Below, in pieces: positions 56,589-64,000 of a stretch of 64,000 bases of DNA. The notes below the pieces were generated by a model. The model had not been told where the DNA came from. It saw nothing but the letters and a program-made list of their open reading frames with translations, and searched no databases. The stretch lies in the NCBI GenBank assembly GCA_949840935.1, contig CATKXX010000015.1, positions 1 through 64,000 of the forward strand. Reading direction: 5' to 3'. Made by a program: the position numbers and the translations under genes. The stretch's first letter is position 1, and every line of letters begins with the position of its first letter. Origin of the DNA: an uncultured Acetatifactor sp. Its GTDB lineage: Bacteria > Bacillota > Clostridia > Lachnospirales > Lachnospiraceae.

Positions 56589-57215
56589 ATGGAAAAGGTT
56601 GTCATTACCATTGCAAGACAGTATGGAAGCGGCGGACGAACGATCGGCCAGATGCTGTCGGAAAGGCTAAATATCCATTATTATGATAAAGAGCTGATGA
56701 AGCTGGCGAGTGAAGACAGCGGGATCAACGAGGCATTGTTTGCCAATGCTGACGAAAAGGTGAAAAGTACCCGGCTTTTCCGCATTGCAAAAAGCGTGTA
56801 CGGCGGTGAGCTGATTCCTCCTGAGAGTGATAATTTTACCTCCACAGATAATCTCTTTAATTATCAGGCTAAAATTATCCGTAAACTTGCCGAGGAAGAG
56901 ACCTGTGTCATTATCGGCCGCTGTGCAGATTATGTGCTGAAGGATTACGACAATGTCCTCAGTGTCTTTATTCATGCCCCAGAGGATTTCTGTCTGGAGC
57001 AGGCTGCAAAGAAGCACAGTATGAGCCGGAAGGAGCTGGAGAAGTTTATCCAGAAGACAGATAAGCACAGGTCAGATTACTATACCTATCATACCGGCAG
57101 AAGCTGGTTCGACGCCAGGAATTATGACTTGTGCCTGAACAGCTCAAAACTGGGCTTTGACAGGTGTGTGGACGAGATTATTGCGTACATGAAAGTGCGG
57201 TTCCAACAGGATTGA
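56589..57215 (+). CDS. Cytidylate kinase-like family protein (paralogue 2)
   Basis: This 208-residue P-loop protein has KVVITIARQYGSGGRTIGQMLSERLNIHYYDKEL at the N-terminus, CVIIGRCADYVLKDYDNVLSVFIHAPEDF in the middle and YDLCLNSSKLGFD near the end. It is the same length and domain layout as the gene at 45.7 kb but clearly diverged. True cytidylate kinases share the fold, but the substrate here is not known. It ends at a bidirectional terminator shared with lexA. Confidence 0.88.
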   Translation: MEKVVITIARQYGSGGRTIGQMLSERLNIHYYDKELMKLASEDSGINEALFANADEKVKSTRLFRIAKSVYGGELIPPESDNFTSTDNLFNYQAKIIRKLAEEETCVIIGRCADYVLKDYDNVLSVFIHAPEDFCLEQAAKKHSMSRKELEKFIQKTDKHRSDYYTYHTGRSWFDARNYDLCLNSSKLGFDRCVDEIIAYMKVRFQQD

Positions 57216-57246
57216 GATGATTTGTTTATCCCTATGTGAGCTGATA

Positions 57247-57295
57247 CCCCTTAAGTAGACAAGGTAAATAACCAAAGTCTACTTAGGGGGTTTTT
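57247..57295. terminator. Bidirectional terminator between paralogue 2 and lexA
   Basis: CCCCTTAAGTAGAC pairs with GTCTACTTAGGGG (one T bulge), followed by TTTTT on the plus strand. The loop is 16 nt. It lies between convergent genes. Confidence 0.8.
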
Positions 57296-57316
57296 GTGTC
57301 AAATACAACATACTGA

Positions 57317-57934
57317 TCAGCGGTAAAAGCGGAATATGCCGAATACCCGTCCCAGAATCTGGCAGTCATCTACGATAATGGGATCCATGGTATCGTTTTC
57401 TGGCTGCAGCCTGATATGGCCGTCTTCCCGATAGAAGGTCTTTACGGTAGCGGAATCATCAATCAGCGCCACAACAATATCGCCGTTCGCCGCAGTATCG
57501 CAGACATTGACAAACACACGGTCACCATCGAAAATACCGGCATTGATCATGGATTCTCCACGTACATTTAAAATAAAGGACTCTCCCTGGGGCACCACCT
57601 CGGCGGGAACCGGGAAGTATTCCTGTACGTTTTCTTCCGCAAAAATAGGCTGTCCAGCCGCCACATTCCCGATGACCGGAAGGCTGACCATTTCTGTCCG
57701 TACAACCTGGAAGCTGTCGTCGCAGATCTCAATGGCACGGGGCTTGGTAGGGTCGCGGCGGATATAGCCGTTTTTCTCCAGCGTTTCCAGATGGGAGTGA
57801 ACGGAAGAGGTAGACTTCAGGCCCACTGTCTCACAAATTTCCCTCACTGTAGGCGGATAGCCTTTCTTTAGTATTTCTTCCTTAATATAATCGAGTATCT
57901 GTTGCTGTTTAGCTGAAATTTTCCCATGACTCAT
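57317..57934 (-). CDS. lexA: SOS repressor LexA
   Basis: This 205-residue repressor has a winged helix (about 1-70, [48 protein letters not shown]) and an S24 autopeptidase domain. The self-cleavage site is AlaGly in NVAAGQPIF, with Ser in [16 protein letters not shown] and Lys in ATVKTFYRE. RecA filament triggers cleavage and opens the SOS regulon. GAGGTAGG precedes the start. Its own promoter region contains LexA-box-like sites, and it is divergent from a yneA-like gene, as in Bacillus. Confidence 0.97.
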   Translation of the reverse strand: MSHGKISAKQQQILDYIKEEILKKGYPPTVREICETVGLKSTSSVHSHLETLEKNGYIRRDPTKPRAIEICDDSFQVVRTEMVSLPVIGNVAAGQPIFAEENVQEYFPVPAEVVPQGESFILNVRGESMINAGIFDGDRVFVNVCDTAANGDIVVALIDDSATVKTFYREDGHIRLQPENDTMDPIIVDDCQILGRVFGIFRFYR

Positions 57935-57991
57935 ATTTACCTACCTCATTCTTTCTGATGATGAAATATCACTTATAATTTCCCTGACTAT

Positions 57992-58020
57992 ATAATATCA
58001 TAACTGAACAGAAAAAGCAA
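57992..58020 (-). promoter_or_regulatory. Promoter of lexA
   Basis: On the minus strand, TTGCTT (58020-58015), a 17-bp spacer and TATTAT (57997-57992). A LexA-box-like sequence overlaps the -35 element. Confidence 0.65.
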
Positions 58021-58030
58021 ACATATATTC
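58019..58030 (-). promoter_or_regulatory. Candidate LexA box 1 (lexA -35 region)
   Basis: Minus-strand GAATATATGTTT matches the core GAAC-N4-GTTY with one mismatch in the left half-site. It overlaps the lexA -35 by two bases, as expected for autorepression. Confidence 0.45.
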
Positions 58031-58053
58031 CAAAAATATGTTCGGTATTTATA

Positions 58054-58082
58054 TTGACAAACAAACGTTCCTGTGATATATT
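58054..58082 (+). promoter_or_regulatory. Promoter of the yneA-like gene
   Basis: Perfect TTGACA (58054-58059), a 17-bp spacer and TATATT (58077-58082). LexA box 2 lies inside the spacer, and box 3 lies just downstream. Confidence 0.8.
58058..58071 (+). promoter_or_regulatory. LexA box 2 (yneA-like promoter spacer)
   Basis: CAAACAAACGTTCC matches the Gram-positive LexA consensus CGAACRNRYGTTYC at all but the second base. It sits between the -35 and -10 boxes, an ideal place for repression. Confidence 0.7.
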
Positions 58083-58097
58083 CCATTTACAGGATAA

Positions 58098-58111
58098 AGA
58101 ACGGGTGTTCC
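58098..58111 (+). promoter_or_regulatory. LexA box 3 (downstream of the -10)
   Basis: AGAACGGGTGTTCC has a perfect GAAC-N4-GTTC core and differs from the consensus only at base 1. It lies about 10-25 bp past the expected transcription start of the yneA-like gene. Confidence 0.8.
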
Positions 58112-58232
58112 GAACATATGAACCAATGTGAGATATAAAGATTGAAATTACCGTAATGCCTGGACGATAGCAACTATAAAATGTTCCGTTGCAGGATTTT
58201 TATGAAAGCGGAAAAGAAGGGAGAAGATTCTC

Positions 58233-58637
58233 ATGGAGGAAGAGAATCAAAAGAAGGGAGAGCAAAAAATGGAAAAGCAGAGGGAAGAAAAGCAGAAAGA
58301 AGAAAAGCTGCAGTACTCCGAGGGAGAGAGCAGGTCGAAATTCTTAATCTTTGGGTTTGCCGTGGCTGTTATCATCAGTATGATACTGATTTGTACAATA
58401 TCGTACAGTTCGATCAAAGTACAGGCAAACACCGGCTTTAAGTACTATACCGGCATAACAGTGAAAAGCGGTGAGACCCTCTGGAGTATCGCAGACAAGT
58501 ATATTGATTATGCATATTATGAGGATAAAGCAGCCTATATTAATGAAATTGAATGCATCAACCATCTGGATGACGATGAAATGCTTTTGGCAGGGCAGCT
58601 TTTGATCATACCGTACTATTCGTCGGAATTTATGTAA
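58233..58637 (+). CDS. YneA-like SOS cell division inhibitor (TM + LysM)
   Basis: This 134-residue protein has a charged cytoplasmic N-terminus (MEEENQKKGEQKMEKQREEK), one membrane helix (about 38-58, FLIFGFAVAVIISMILICTIS) and a LysM domain outside (about 75-128, ITVKSGETLWSIADKYI...LLAGQLLIIPY). In Bacillus, yneA is divergent from lexA and delays division after DNA damage; the layout, domain order and LexA boxes fit here. Its N-terminus is longer than in YneA (about 105 residues). A second start at ATG 58269 has an equally good GGGAG site and would shorten the tail by 12 residues. Confidence 0.85.
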   Translation: MEEENQKKGEQKMEKQREEKQKEEKLQYSEGESRSKFLIFGFAVAVIISMILICTISYSSIKVQANTGFKYYTGITVKSGETLWSIADKYIDYAYYEDKAAYINEIECINHLDDDEMLLAGQLLIIPYYSSEFM

Positions 58638-58694
58638 GGCCAACGCATATTGTGAAAAATATGACTTACTCGTTTATTATATGGGGCGTTATGG

Positions 58695-59753
58695 CTATTT
58701 TTCCCTTAAGCGGACTATTTGGGCAGCCTTTCTGCGGCGTTCATCCGCCTGAGCCGCGTAATGTTTCCGGGTAGTGTTGACATCCTTATGCCCCAGTACG
58801 TCCGCGACCAGATAAATATCACCCGATTCCTGATAGAGGGTAGTGCCATAGGTGCTTCTGAGCTTATGGGGAGTAATCTTCTTCAGGGTGGTCACTCTGG
58901 AGGAATATTTTTTAACAAGATTTTCTACGGAGCGCACAGCCATCCTGCGGTTCTGAAGTGACAAAAACAGCGCTTTTTCATGGCCTTCTGCAGGGATAAT
59001 ATGCCTGCGTTCCTCCAGATAGTCCGACAATGCAGACTCTACCTCCACGCCGAAGTAGATTATTGCTTCATAGCCGCCCTTGCGACGAATTTTTATTCCG
59101 TTTACGTCAAAATCTATGTCGGAAATATCCAGGCCAACACATTCAGAAACACGTATCCCAGTACCCAGAAGCAGAGTCAGGAGCGCCACATCACGCAGCT
59201 TTGTCTTTTTATGATATTCCAGCTCCTTTTTGGTCAGTTTTGTTCCATCCTCCACCTGATCCAGAAGAATAGCTACCTCATTTGGTTCTAGGCGTATGAT
59301 TTCCTTTTCATGCAGCTTGGGAAGGGGGACGAGGGAGGCAGGATTAGTGCTTATCATCTCATTTTGGAAAAAATAATTATAAAAGCTGCGCAGAGAAGCA
59401 AGTTTTCTTGCTTTTCCCCTCTCTTCATTGGAAATGGCCCTGCCGTCCTTCTGATAAAGGGACATATATTGCAGGTATTCTTCAATTTCCACACGTTTTA
59501 CATTGTCCAGGATGTCGATAGGATAATCCTTAATCTCATGCTTTTGGCACACAGTATTGTTTTCATGCAGATATTCAAAAAAAAGGCGGATATCGTAGGC
59601 ATAGGCAAGCCTGGTACGGGTAGATGTGTATTCTTCGATGCCGCGGAAAAATGTTTTGCAGAAAGCGGGAAGCGTTTCCAGGACAGAACGCATTTTCTGA
59701 ATATTTTGTTTATTTTGTTCATCATGATAATTATTTGACTTTATTACTGCCAA
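58695..59753 (-). CDS. Tyrosine recombinase (XerC/XerD-like)
   Basis: This 352-residue site-specific recombinase has an N-terminal SAM-like core-binding domain (about 30-165) and a catalytic domain with Arg in LLGTGIRVSECVGLD, Lys in IKIRRKGGYE, HKLRSTYG (His, Arg), GHKDVNTTRKHYA (His and Tyr nucleophile). The best-supported start is a TTG overlapping the end of ttcA by 23 nt. It may resolve chromosome dimers, as Xer enzymes do. No element ends or cargo are visible around it, so an integrase role is less likely. Confidence 0.85.
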   Translation of the reverse strand: MAVIKSNNYHDEQNKQNIQKMRSVLETLPAFCKTFFRGIEEYTSTRTRLAYAYDIRLFFEYLHENNTVCQKHEIKDYPIDILDNVKRVEIEEYLQYMSLYQKDGRAISNEERGKARKLASLRSFYNYFFQNEMISTNPASLVPLPKLHEKEIIRLEPNEVAILLDQVEDGTKLTKKELEYHKKTKLRDVALLTLLLGTGIRVSECVGLDISDIDFDVNGIKIRRKGGYEAIIYFGVEVESALSDYLEERRHIIPAEGHEKALFLSLQNRRMAVRSVENLVKKYSSRVTTLKKITPHKLRSTYGTTLYQESGDIYLVADVLGHKDVNTTRKHYAAQADERRRKAAQIVRLREK

Positions 59754-60471
59754 GGTATTCCACCCAACCTTTCATATTTCCGGTTCTGACAGCGGTAAAC
59801 ATACGCTCCTTCACACCGGGATTTTCCAAATTCAGCTGCCGCAGCATATCTTTCACATATTCCCGCCGGGTATGCCCGTCCGCCGGACAGGGGCTTTTTA
59901 CCACGGGAACGGCGTATTTATTGACGAAGCCTATTACATCGGCTTCATTCATATAGATTAGTGGCCTGATGACTGTCAGATCCATGCGGTCAAGATAAGT
60001 GACAGGAGCAAAAGTATGAAATCGTCCTTCATAGATCAGGGACATCAGCATGGTTTCTACTACATCATCCTTGTGATGTGCATAAGCTACCTTATTGCAG
60101 CCCGCTTCCTTTATAGCCTGGTTCAAGGCGCCTTTGCGCATTTTGGAGCAGAGGGAGCAGGGATTATCCTCCCTGCGTTCCTCAAATACAATCTGTGAGA
60201 TATCCGTATTGACAATTGTATATTCCACACCAAGGTTTCTGCAAAATTCCTGAAGCTTGTCCAGTTTCAGATTCTTAAAGCCAAGATCCACCGTTACGGC
60301 GCGTATTTCAAAACTTTCAGGATAAAAGCGTTTTAATGCGTTCATGGCGTACAGGAGTGTAAGGCTGTCCTTACCACCGGAAATCCCAATGGCAATTCTG
60401 TCTCCCTCCTGAATCATATGGTAATCGTCCACTGCTTTGCGGACATGGCTCAATACCTGTTGAAGCTTCAT
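59731..60471 (-). CDS. TtcA-like tRNA 2-thiocytidine synthetase / PP-loop ATPase
   Basis: This 246-residue PP-loop protein has SGGKDSLTLLYAM (ATP-binding), CSLCSKMRKGALNQ (a CxxC pair for thiolation or an iron-sulfur cluster), the AYAHHKDDVVETML motif and CPADGHTRREYVKDML near the C-terminus. TtcA makes 2-thiocytidine 32 in tRNAs. GGAGGG, 4 nt before the ATG at 60471, favours that start over the track start. Its end overlaps the tyrosine recombinase start. Confidence 0.87.
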   Translation of the reverse strand: MKLQQVLSHVRKAVDDYHMIQEGDRIAIGISGGKDSLTLLYAMNALKRFYPESFEIRAVTVDLGFKNLKLDKLQEFCRNLGVEYTIVNTDISQIVFEERREDNPCSLCSKMRKGALNQAIKEAGCNKVAYAHHKDDVVETMLMSLIYEGRFHTFAPVTYLDRMDLTVIRPLIYMNEADVIGFVNKYAVPVVKSPCPADGHTRREYVKDMLRQLNLENPGVKERMFTAVRTGNMKGWVEYLGSNKVK

Positions 60472-60632
60472 TGTTCCCTCCATATTACAGATGTATGAAT
60501 TCTATTATATACGATTCTTTACAGAAATCAAAGGGGGCATAAATTATATTTTGACTTTATGTGGATATACTGTTTGATGTACAGGCTAAATAAAAATGCC
60601 TGCTAAAAAAGTAGTGGAAGGAGCTGTAAATT

Positions 60633-61229
60633 ATGGCAGTAGATTTTACAAAGAGTGTTACAAAGGATAATCTGATGAGGGCGTTTGCCGGAGAAAGCCA
60701 GGCGAGAAACAGATATACCTTTGCTGCTTCTCAGGCAAAGAAAAATGGATTGTATGTAGTCAGCGCTGTTTTCGCTTTTACGGCCTCCCAGGAGAAGGAA
60801 CATGCCGAAATTTTTTATAAGCATCTGAAAGAGTTGGCGGGTGAGACCATCTATATCGATGGAGGATATCCGGTTGATATTTCGGACAGTGTAACGGATT
60901 TGCTTTCCATGGCTCAGCATAACGAGTACGAAGAACACGATGATGTGTACAAGGCATTTGGAGAGAAGGCAAGAGAAGAGGGATTTGACAGAGTAGCAGC
61001 CGTGTTTCAGCATATTGCGGGAATAGAGAAGATTCACGGAGACCGGTTCGGAAAATTTGCTCAGTTGTTAAAGGATGGCAGGCTCTTTGTCTCAGATGTG
61101 GAGGAAGAGTGGATGTGCTTAAACTGCGGCTACGTTTTCAAGGGTGCGAAGGCGCCGGCTGTATGTCCGGTCTGCCAGCATGATCAGGGTTATTTCATTC
61201 GATTTGAGCTTGCGCCTTTCGGCAGATAA
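60633..61229 (+). CDS. rbr: Rubrerythrin
   Basis: This 198-residue non-heme iron protein reduces hydrogen peroxide in anaerobes. The diiron domain has FAGESQARNRYTF, SQEKEHAEIFYKHL and AGIEKIHGDRF (E-x2-H ligands). The C-terminal rubredoxin-like site is MCLNCGYVF...APAVCPVCQHDQGYF. GGAAGGAG precedes the ATG. It is probably monocistronic; the AT-rich region upstream must hold its promoter, but I could not assign boxes. Confidence 0.97.
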   Translation: MAVDFTKSVTKDNLMRAFAGESQARNRYTFAASQAKKNGLYVVSAVFAFTASQEKEHAEIFYKHLKELAGETIYIDGGYPVDISDSVTDLLSMAQHNEYEEHDDVYKAFGEKAREEGFDRVAAVFQHIAGIEKIHGDRFGKFAQLLKDGRLFVSDVEEEWMCLNCGYVFKGAKAPAVCPVCQHDQGYFIRFELAPFGR

Positions 61230-61273
61230 GAGTATTATAGAAGTAAATCCATACCAAAGAGGGGAAGATCTGT

Positions 61274-62611
61274 ATGAAATTTAAAATAAACAGCAAATAT
61301 TTCAGATGGGGGTTGACAGCATTTACAGTGATTGCTGCCAGCATAGTCTTTTACTATTTTATGTTCCACCATTCCAGCATCAGGACGGGTATTGGAATGA
61401 TAGCGGACATAGTAATGCCGGTCATGCTGGGACTGATAATGGCATATCTGTTGACCCCCATTTTGAATTTCCTCGAAGACAAGGTCATGTTACCTCTTTG
61501 TAAAAAGTGTAAAATAAGGGAATCCGCAAAAAGGAATTCCATTATCAGGGGAATCGGTATCCTGATTACGGCTTTTTTATTTGTGTCAGTAATCTATCTT
61601 TTAATTGCCATGCTGTTGTCGCAGATCATCCCCAGCATACAAAATATTGTTGTGAATTTTGATTCCTATACCAACAATTTTATCCAGTGGCTTGATAAGC
61701 TTCTGGAGGATAATCCTGAAGTGGGAGAGTATGTCGTCAGAAATGTAGATAAATATTCGGGAGAGCTGGAAAAATGGATCAGTGATTTTACCAAGATCAG
61801 CCCTCTGATCCGAACGGTTTCCATGAGTGTTATTAATGTGCTTGGAGTGCTGTGGGACAGCATTATCGGGTTTATTATTTCTATTTATGTTCTGGCCAGC
61901 AAGGAGAAATTTGCCGGACAGGCAAAAAAAATTGTCTATGCGGTATTTGAAAGGGATACTGCAAACACAGTGATACGGAATTTTCGCTTTACGCACAGGA
62001 CATTCATAGGCTTCATCAGCGGCAAAATTCTCGATTCCATTATTATCGGGATCCTGTGCTTTATTGGTACATCCATCCTGCGTACCCCTTATGCGGCCCT
62101 GGTCAGCGTGATCATCGGGGTTACGAACGTGATTCCTTTCTTTGGACCATATCTGGGGGCGATTCCCTGCGGGATACTGGTTCTGATCGTGGATCCCTCG
62201 CATCCTTTGAATTGTGTTTACTTTTTGCTGTTTATCCTGATTTTGCAGCAGTTTGACGGTAATATACTGGGGCCTAAGATTCTGGGAAGTTCTACCGGCC
62301 TTACCGGATTTTGGGTCATTTCTTCCATTACTCTATTTGGCGGACTGTTTGGGGTGCTGGGCATGATCATCGGTGTACCTATATTTGCCGTAATCTATGC
62401 TGCAATCCGTTCTCTGGTCAATACCTCCTTAAGAAAGAAGGATTTACCACATGAGACAAAGAAATATGAGAATCTGGATTATATCGATCAGGAGGGGATT
62501 CATGAAAGTATTCCGGCAAAGAAGCCTTTAAAGCTTAAGCACAGTATCGTTGGAAAGGCAGGCAGCGTGGAAAGTGAATCTGCTGAAAGCGGCGGGGACA
62601 ATGAGAAATGA
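61274..62611 (+). CDS. AI-2E family transporter
   Basis: This 445-residue membrane protein of the AI-2E/PerM family has about seven or eight helices (GLTAFTVIAASIVFYYF, VMPVMLGLIMAYLLTPIL, IIRGIGILITAFLFVSVIYLLIAMLL) and the conserved C-terminal part (YAALVSVIIGVTNVIPFFGPYLGAIPCGI, DGNILGPKILGSSTGLTGFWVI). Substrates of relatives range from autoinducer-2 to sodium/proton exchange, so the name should not be taken as a quorum-sensing role. A charged tail of about 60 residues follows. Confidence 0.92.
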   Translation: MKFKINSKYFRWGLTAFTVIAASIVFYYFMFHHSSIRTGIGMIADIVMPVMLGLIMAYLLTPILNFLEDKVMLPLCKKCKIRESAKRNSIIRGIGILITAFLFVSVIYLLIAMLLSQIIPSIQNIVVNFDSYTNNFIQWLDKLLEDNPEVGEYVVRNVDKYSGELEKWISDFTKISPLIRTVSMSVINVLGVLWDSIIGFIISIYVLASKEKFAGQAKKIVYAVFERDTANTVIRNFRFTHRTFIGFISGKILDSIIIGILCFIGTSILRTPYAALVSVIIGVTNVIPFFGPYLGAIPCGILVLIVDPSHPLNCVYFLLFILILQQFDGNILGPKILGSSTGLTGFWVISSITLFGGLFGVLGMIIGVPIFAVIYAAIRSLVNTSLRKKDLPHETKKYENLDYIDQEGIHESIPAKKPLKLKHSIVGKAGSVESESAESGGDNEK

Positions 62612-62716
62612 TCCGTTACTCATTGTTCATCAGGCAGGGAGGCTTGGCTGAATGTCAATGATACTATATACTTGGCACTCGGGGATGATTTCTTCCGAGG
62701 CGGACGGGAGGTACAA

Positions 62717-63163
62717 ATGAGATTTCTGATACAGCGGGTGACGCAGGCAAGTGTGGAGGTTGAGAACAGGATGCTTGGCAGCATTGGAAAGGGATTTCTG
62801 GTGTTTGTGGGAATCAGCGGTACGGACACAGAGGAAACTGCTGATAAAATGGTCAAAAAGCTGATCGGGCTGAGAATATTTGAGGATGAGAATGGGAAGA
62901 CCAATCTGGATATAAAGACGGTAGGAGGGGAAATGCTGATTATTTCCCAGTTTACGCTGTATGCGGATTGCAAAAAAGGAAACAGGCCTTCCTTTGTACA
63001 CGCCGGCCCTCCGGAAGTTGCAAATAAGCTGTATCAATATATTCTTCGGCGGTGCAGGCAGGAGATTGGGAGAGTGGAGGAGGGCTCCTTTGGCGCCGAA
63101 ATGAGGGTTTCACTTTTGAATGACGGTCCTTTTACCATATGGCTTGATTCAGAGGAGCTCTGA
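62717..63163 (+). CDS. dtd: D-aminoacyl-tRNA deacylase
   Basis: This 148-residue enzyme recycles D-amino-acylated tRNAs. The motifs SQFTLYADCKKGNRPSF (active-site SQxT) and the C-terminal NDGPFTIWLDSEEL (Gly-cis-Pro motif) are complete. The track start (62672) lacks support; GGGAGG, 6 nt before ATG 62717, fits the family start MRFLIQRVTQASVEV. It is the second aminoacyl-tRNA editing gene of the window besides the ProX fusion. Confidence 0.96.
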   Translation: MRFLIQRVTQASVEVENRMLGSIGKGFLVFVGISGTDTEETADKMVKKLIGLRIFEDENGKTNLDIKTVGGEMLIISQFTLYADCKKGNRPSFVHAGPPEVANKLYQYILRRCRQEIGRVEEGSFGAEMRVSLLNDGPFTIWLDSEEL

Positions 63164-63220
63164 TACCATCATGAAATTATGGAATGATAGACGTGCAGGG
63201 ATACATAACAATATACAGGG

Positions 63221-63238
63221 TGTGAAATAAATTTCACA
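63221..63238. promoter_or_regulatory. 18-bp palindrome before the flotillin gene
   Basis: TGTGAAATAAATTTCACA is TGTGAAAT and ATTTCACA around AA, a nearly perfect dyad 24 bp before the start codon. It resembles TGTGA-type operators, but with an 8-nt gap, and could be a repressor site or a hairpin over the leader. Confidence 0.5.
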
Positions 63239-63262
63239 TCAAAGAGAAAGAGGAGGGAACAT

Positions 63263-64000
63263 ATGATTGATCTTGTAGCAGCTGTTGTAATTATTGTGGC
63301 AGTATTATTTGTGGTAATCTTTTTGACCGGCTATGTGAAGGCATCTCCCGACACGGCCCTGATCATTTCAGGCCTTCGCAGAAAACCCAAGGTTCTGATC
63401 GGTAAGGCTGGTGTAAAGATTCCTTTTCTGGAGCGAAAGGATGCCCTGAATCTGCAGTTGATTCCTATCGATGTTAAGACCTCAAGTGCAGTTCCCACGG
63501 CAGATTACATAAACATTAATGTGGATGCCACTGTTAATGTCAAAATCAGTGATAATGAAGAACGCTTAAAGCTGGCGGCCCAGAATTTCCTGAATAAGAA
63601 GCCTGAATATATCGGCCATGTGGCCCGGGAGGTGCTCGAAGGAAATGTCCGCGAAATCGTCGGGAAGATGGCATTAGAGGAAATGGTATCTGACAGACAG
63701 AAGTTTGCCATGCTGGTTAAAGAAAATGCGGAACCGGATCTTGCGGCCATGGGGTTGGATATCATCAGTTTTAACGTACAGAATTTTGTGGACGGTAATG
63801 GCGTCATAGAGAATCTTGGTGTGGATAACATAGTAAAGATTCAGAAGAATGCTGCTATTTCCAGGGCCGAGAGCGAGAAGGAGATTGCCAAGGCACAGGC
63901 ACAGGCAAAACGTGAATCGAATGAAGCGGAGGTAAATGCAGAATCTGAAATCGCCAAAAAGAAGAATGAGCTGGATATCCAGAAAGCTGAGTTAAAGCGG
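63263..64000 (+). CDS. Flotillin-like SPFH protein (partial, cut by window end)
   Basis: The frame from ATG 63263 (GGAGGG upstream) is open to the last base (246 codons), so it was absent from the ORF track. It has an N-terminal membrane hairpin (MIDLVAAVVIIVAVLFVVIFLTGYV), an SPFH domain (about 30-190, YVKASPDTALIISGLRRKPKVLIGKAGVKIPFLE..., INVDATVNVKIS) and the start of an alanine/glutamate-rich coiled coil (AAISRAESEKEIAKAQAQAK). This matches flotillins (FloT/YuaG), which scaffold membrane microdomains. The C-terminal coiled coil lies beyond the window. Confidence 0.92.
   Translation, partial: MIDLVAAVVIIVAVLFVVIFLTGYVKASPDTALIISGLRRKPKVLIGKAGVKIPFLERKDALNLQLIPIDVKTSSAVPTADYININVDATVNVKISDNEERLKLAAQNFLNKKPEYIGHVAREVLEGNVREIVGKMALEEMVSDRQKFAMLVKENAEPDLAAMGLDIISFNVQNFVDGNGVIENLGVDNIVKIQKNAAISRAESEKEIAKAQAQAKRESNEAEVNAESEIAKKKNELDIQKAELKR

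Noticed and set aside
60541-60632. TTGACT (60551-60556) and TATACT (60566-60571) before rubrerythrin as a promoter
   Set aside because: Their spacing is only 9 bp, and no properly spaced partner was found for either box.
61274-62611. AI-2E protein as a quorum-sensing exporter
   Set aside because: The family name is historical, and nothing around it concerns AI-2 synthesis or sensing.

Overview
The window looks like a chromosomal segment of an anaerobic Gram-positive bacterium of the class Clostridia, most likely a Lachnospiraceae member with moderate GC. This is inferred from gene content and protein style, not from a database search. The supporting genes are rubrerythrin, SepF with its YggS neighbour, the Prp protease next to an N-terminally extended L27, a DUF4321 protein, an endonuclease-type MutL without MutH, lexA divergent from a yneA-like gene, and frequent TTG starts. 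No rRNA, tRNA or CRISPR array was recognised.

Layout. Bases 1-3350 are accessory DNA of lower GC: a broken Sir2-family fragment, a small transposon-type protein, a large serine recombinase, and a RelE/ParE-type toxin with a short antitoxin. Bases 3.4-14.4 kb hold an ECF sigma/anti-sigma pair, an Rpn-type PD-(D/E)XK nuclease, VanZ, RecQ, a two-component system overlapping an unknown membrane-anchored protein, an alanine/glycine:sodium symporter and an unrecognised 134-residue protein. Bases 14.6-21.1 kb carry peptidase T, MiaB, a metallophosphatase fused to a ProX-type tRNA-editing domain, and a SulP transporter. Bases 21.1-28.4 kb are mutS-mutL-miaA-ynbB. Bases 28.5-39.2 kb form one long cell-shape and division cluster: DUF4321, radC, mreBCD, PBP2, minCDE, rodA, mgsA and a D,D-carboxypeptidase. 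Bases 39.3-45.6 kb carry a P-loop protein, a HlyD-like protein with a repeat-coded basic N-terminal tail, yggS, sepF, aroB, lspA and rluD. Bases 45.7-50.9 kb carry a cytidylate-kinase-like gene, an L21 leader with rplU-prp-rpmA, then obgE, yhbY, nadD and a yqeK-rsfS fusion. Bases 51.0-56.4 kb hold a DUF378 protein and the livJ/livHMGF branched-chain amino acid transporter. Bases 56.5-64 kb hold a second cytidylate-kinase-like gene, the lexA/yneA-like SOS locus, a tyrosine recombinase, ttcA, rubrerythrin, an AI-2E exporter, dtd and a flotillin cut by the window end.

How the genes work together. MreB, MreC, MreD, PBP2 and RodA form the elongation machinery, MinCDE places the septum, and SepF helps build it. 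LexA and the yneA-like protein would link DNA damage to division arrest. MutS/MutL, RecQ and RadC are repair-related. MiaB, MiaA, TtcA, the ProX-like domain and Dtd act on tRNA modification or aminoacyl-tRNA quality control. L21, L27, Obg, YhbY and RsfS act on ribosome assembly or silencing.

Strongest leads: the phosphatase/ProX fusion, the YqeK/RsfS single ORF with a possible internal start, the coding minisatellite in front of sepF, and the compact operator architecture between lexA and the yneA-like gene. I see no single system that is clearly new. Most of the window is well-understood core genome. All starts, promoters and terminators were read by eye.
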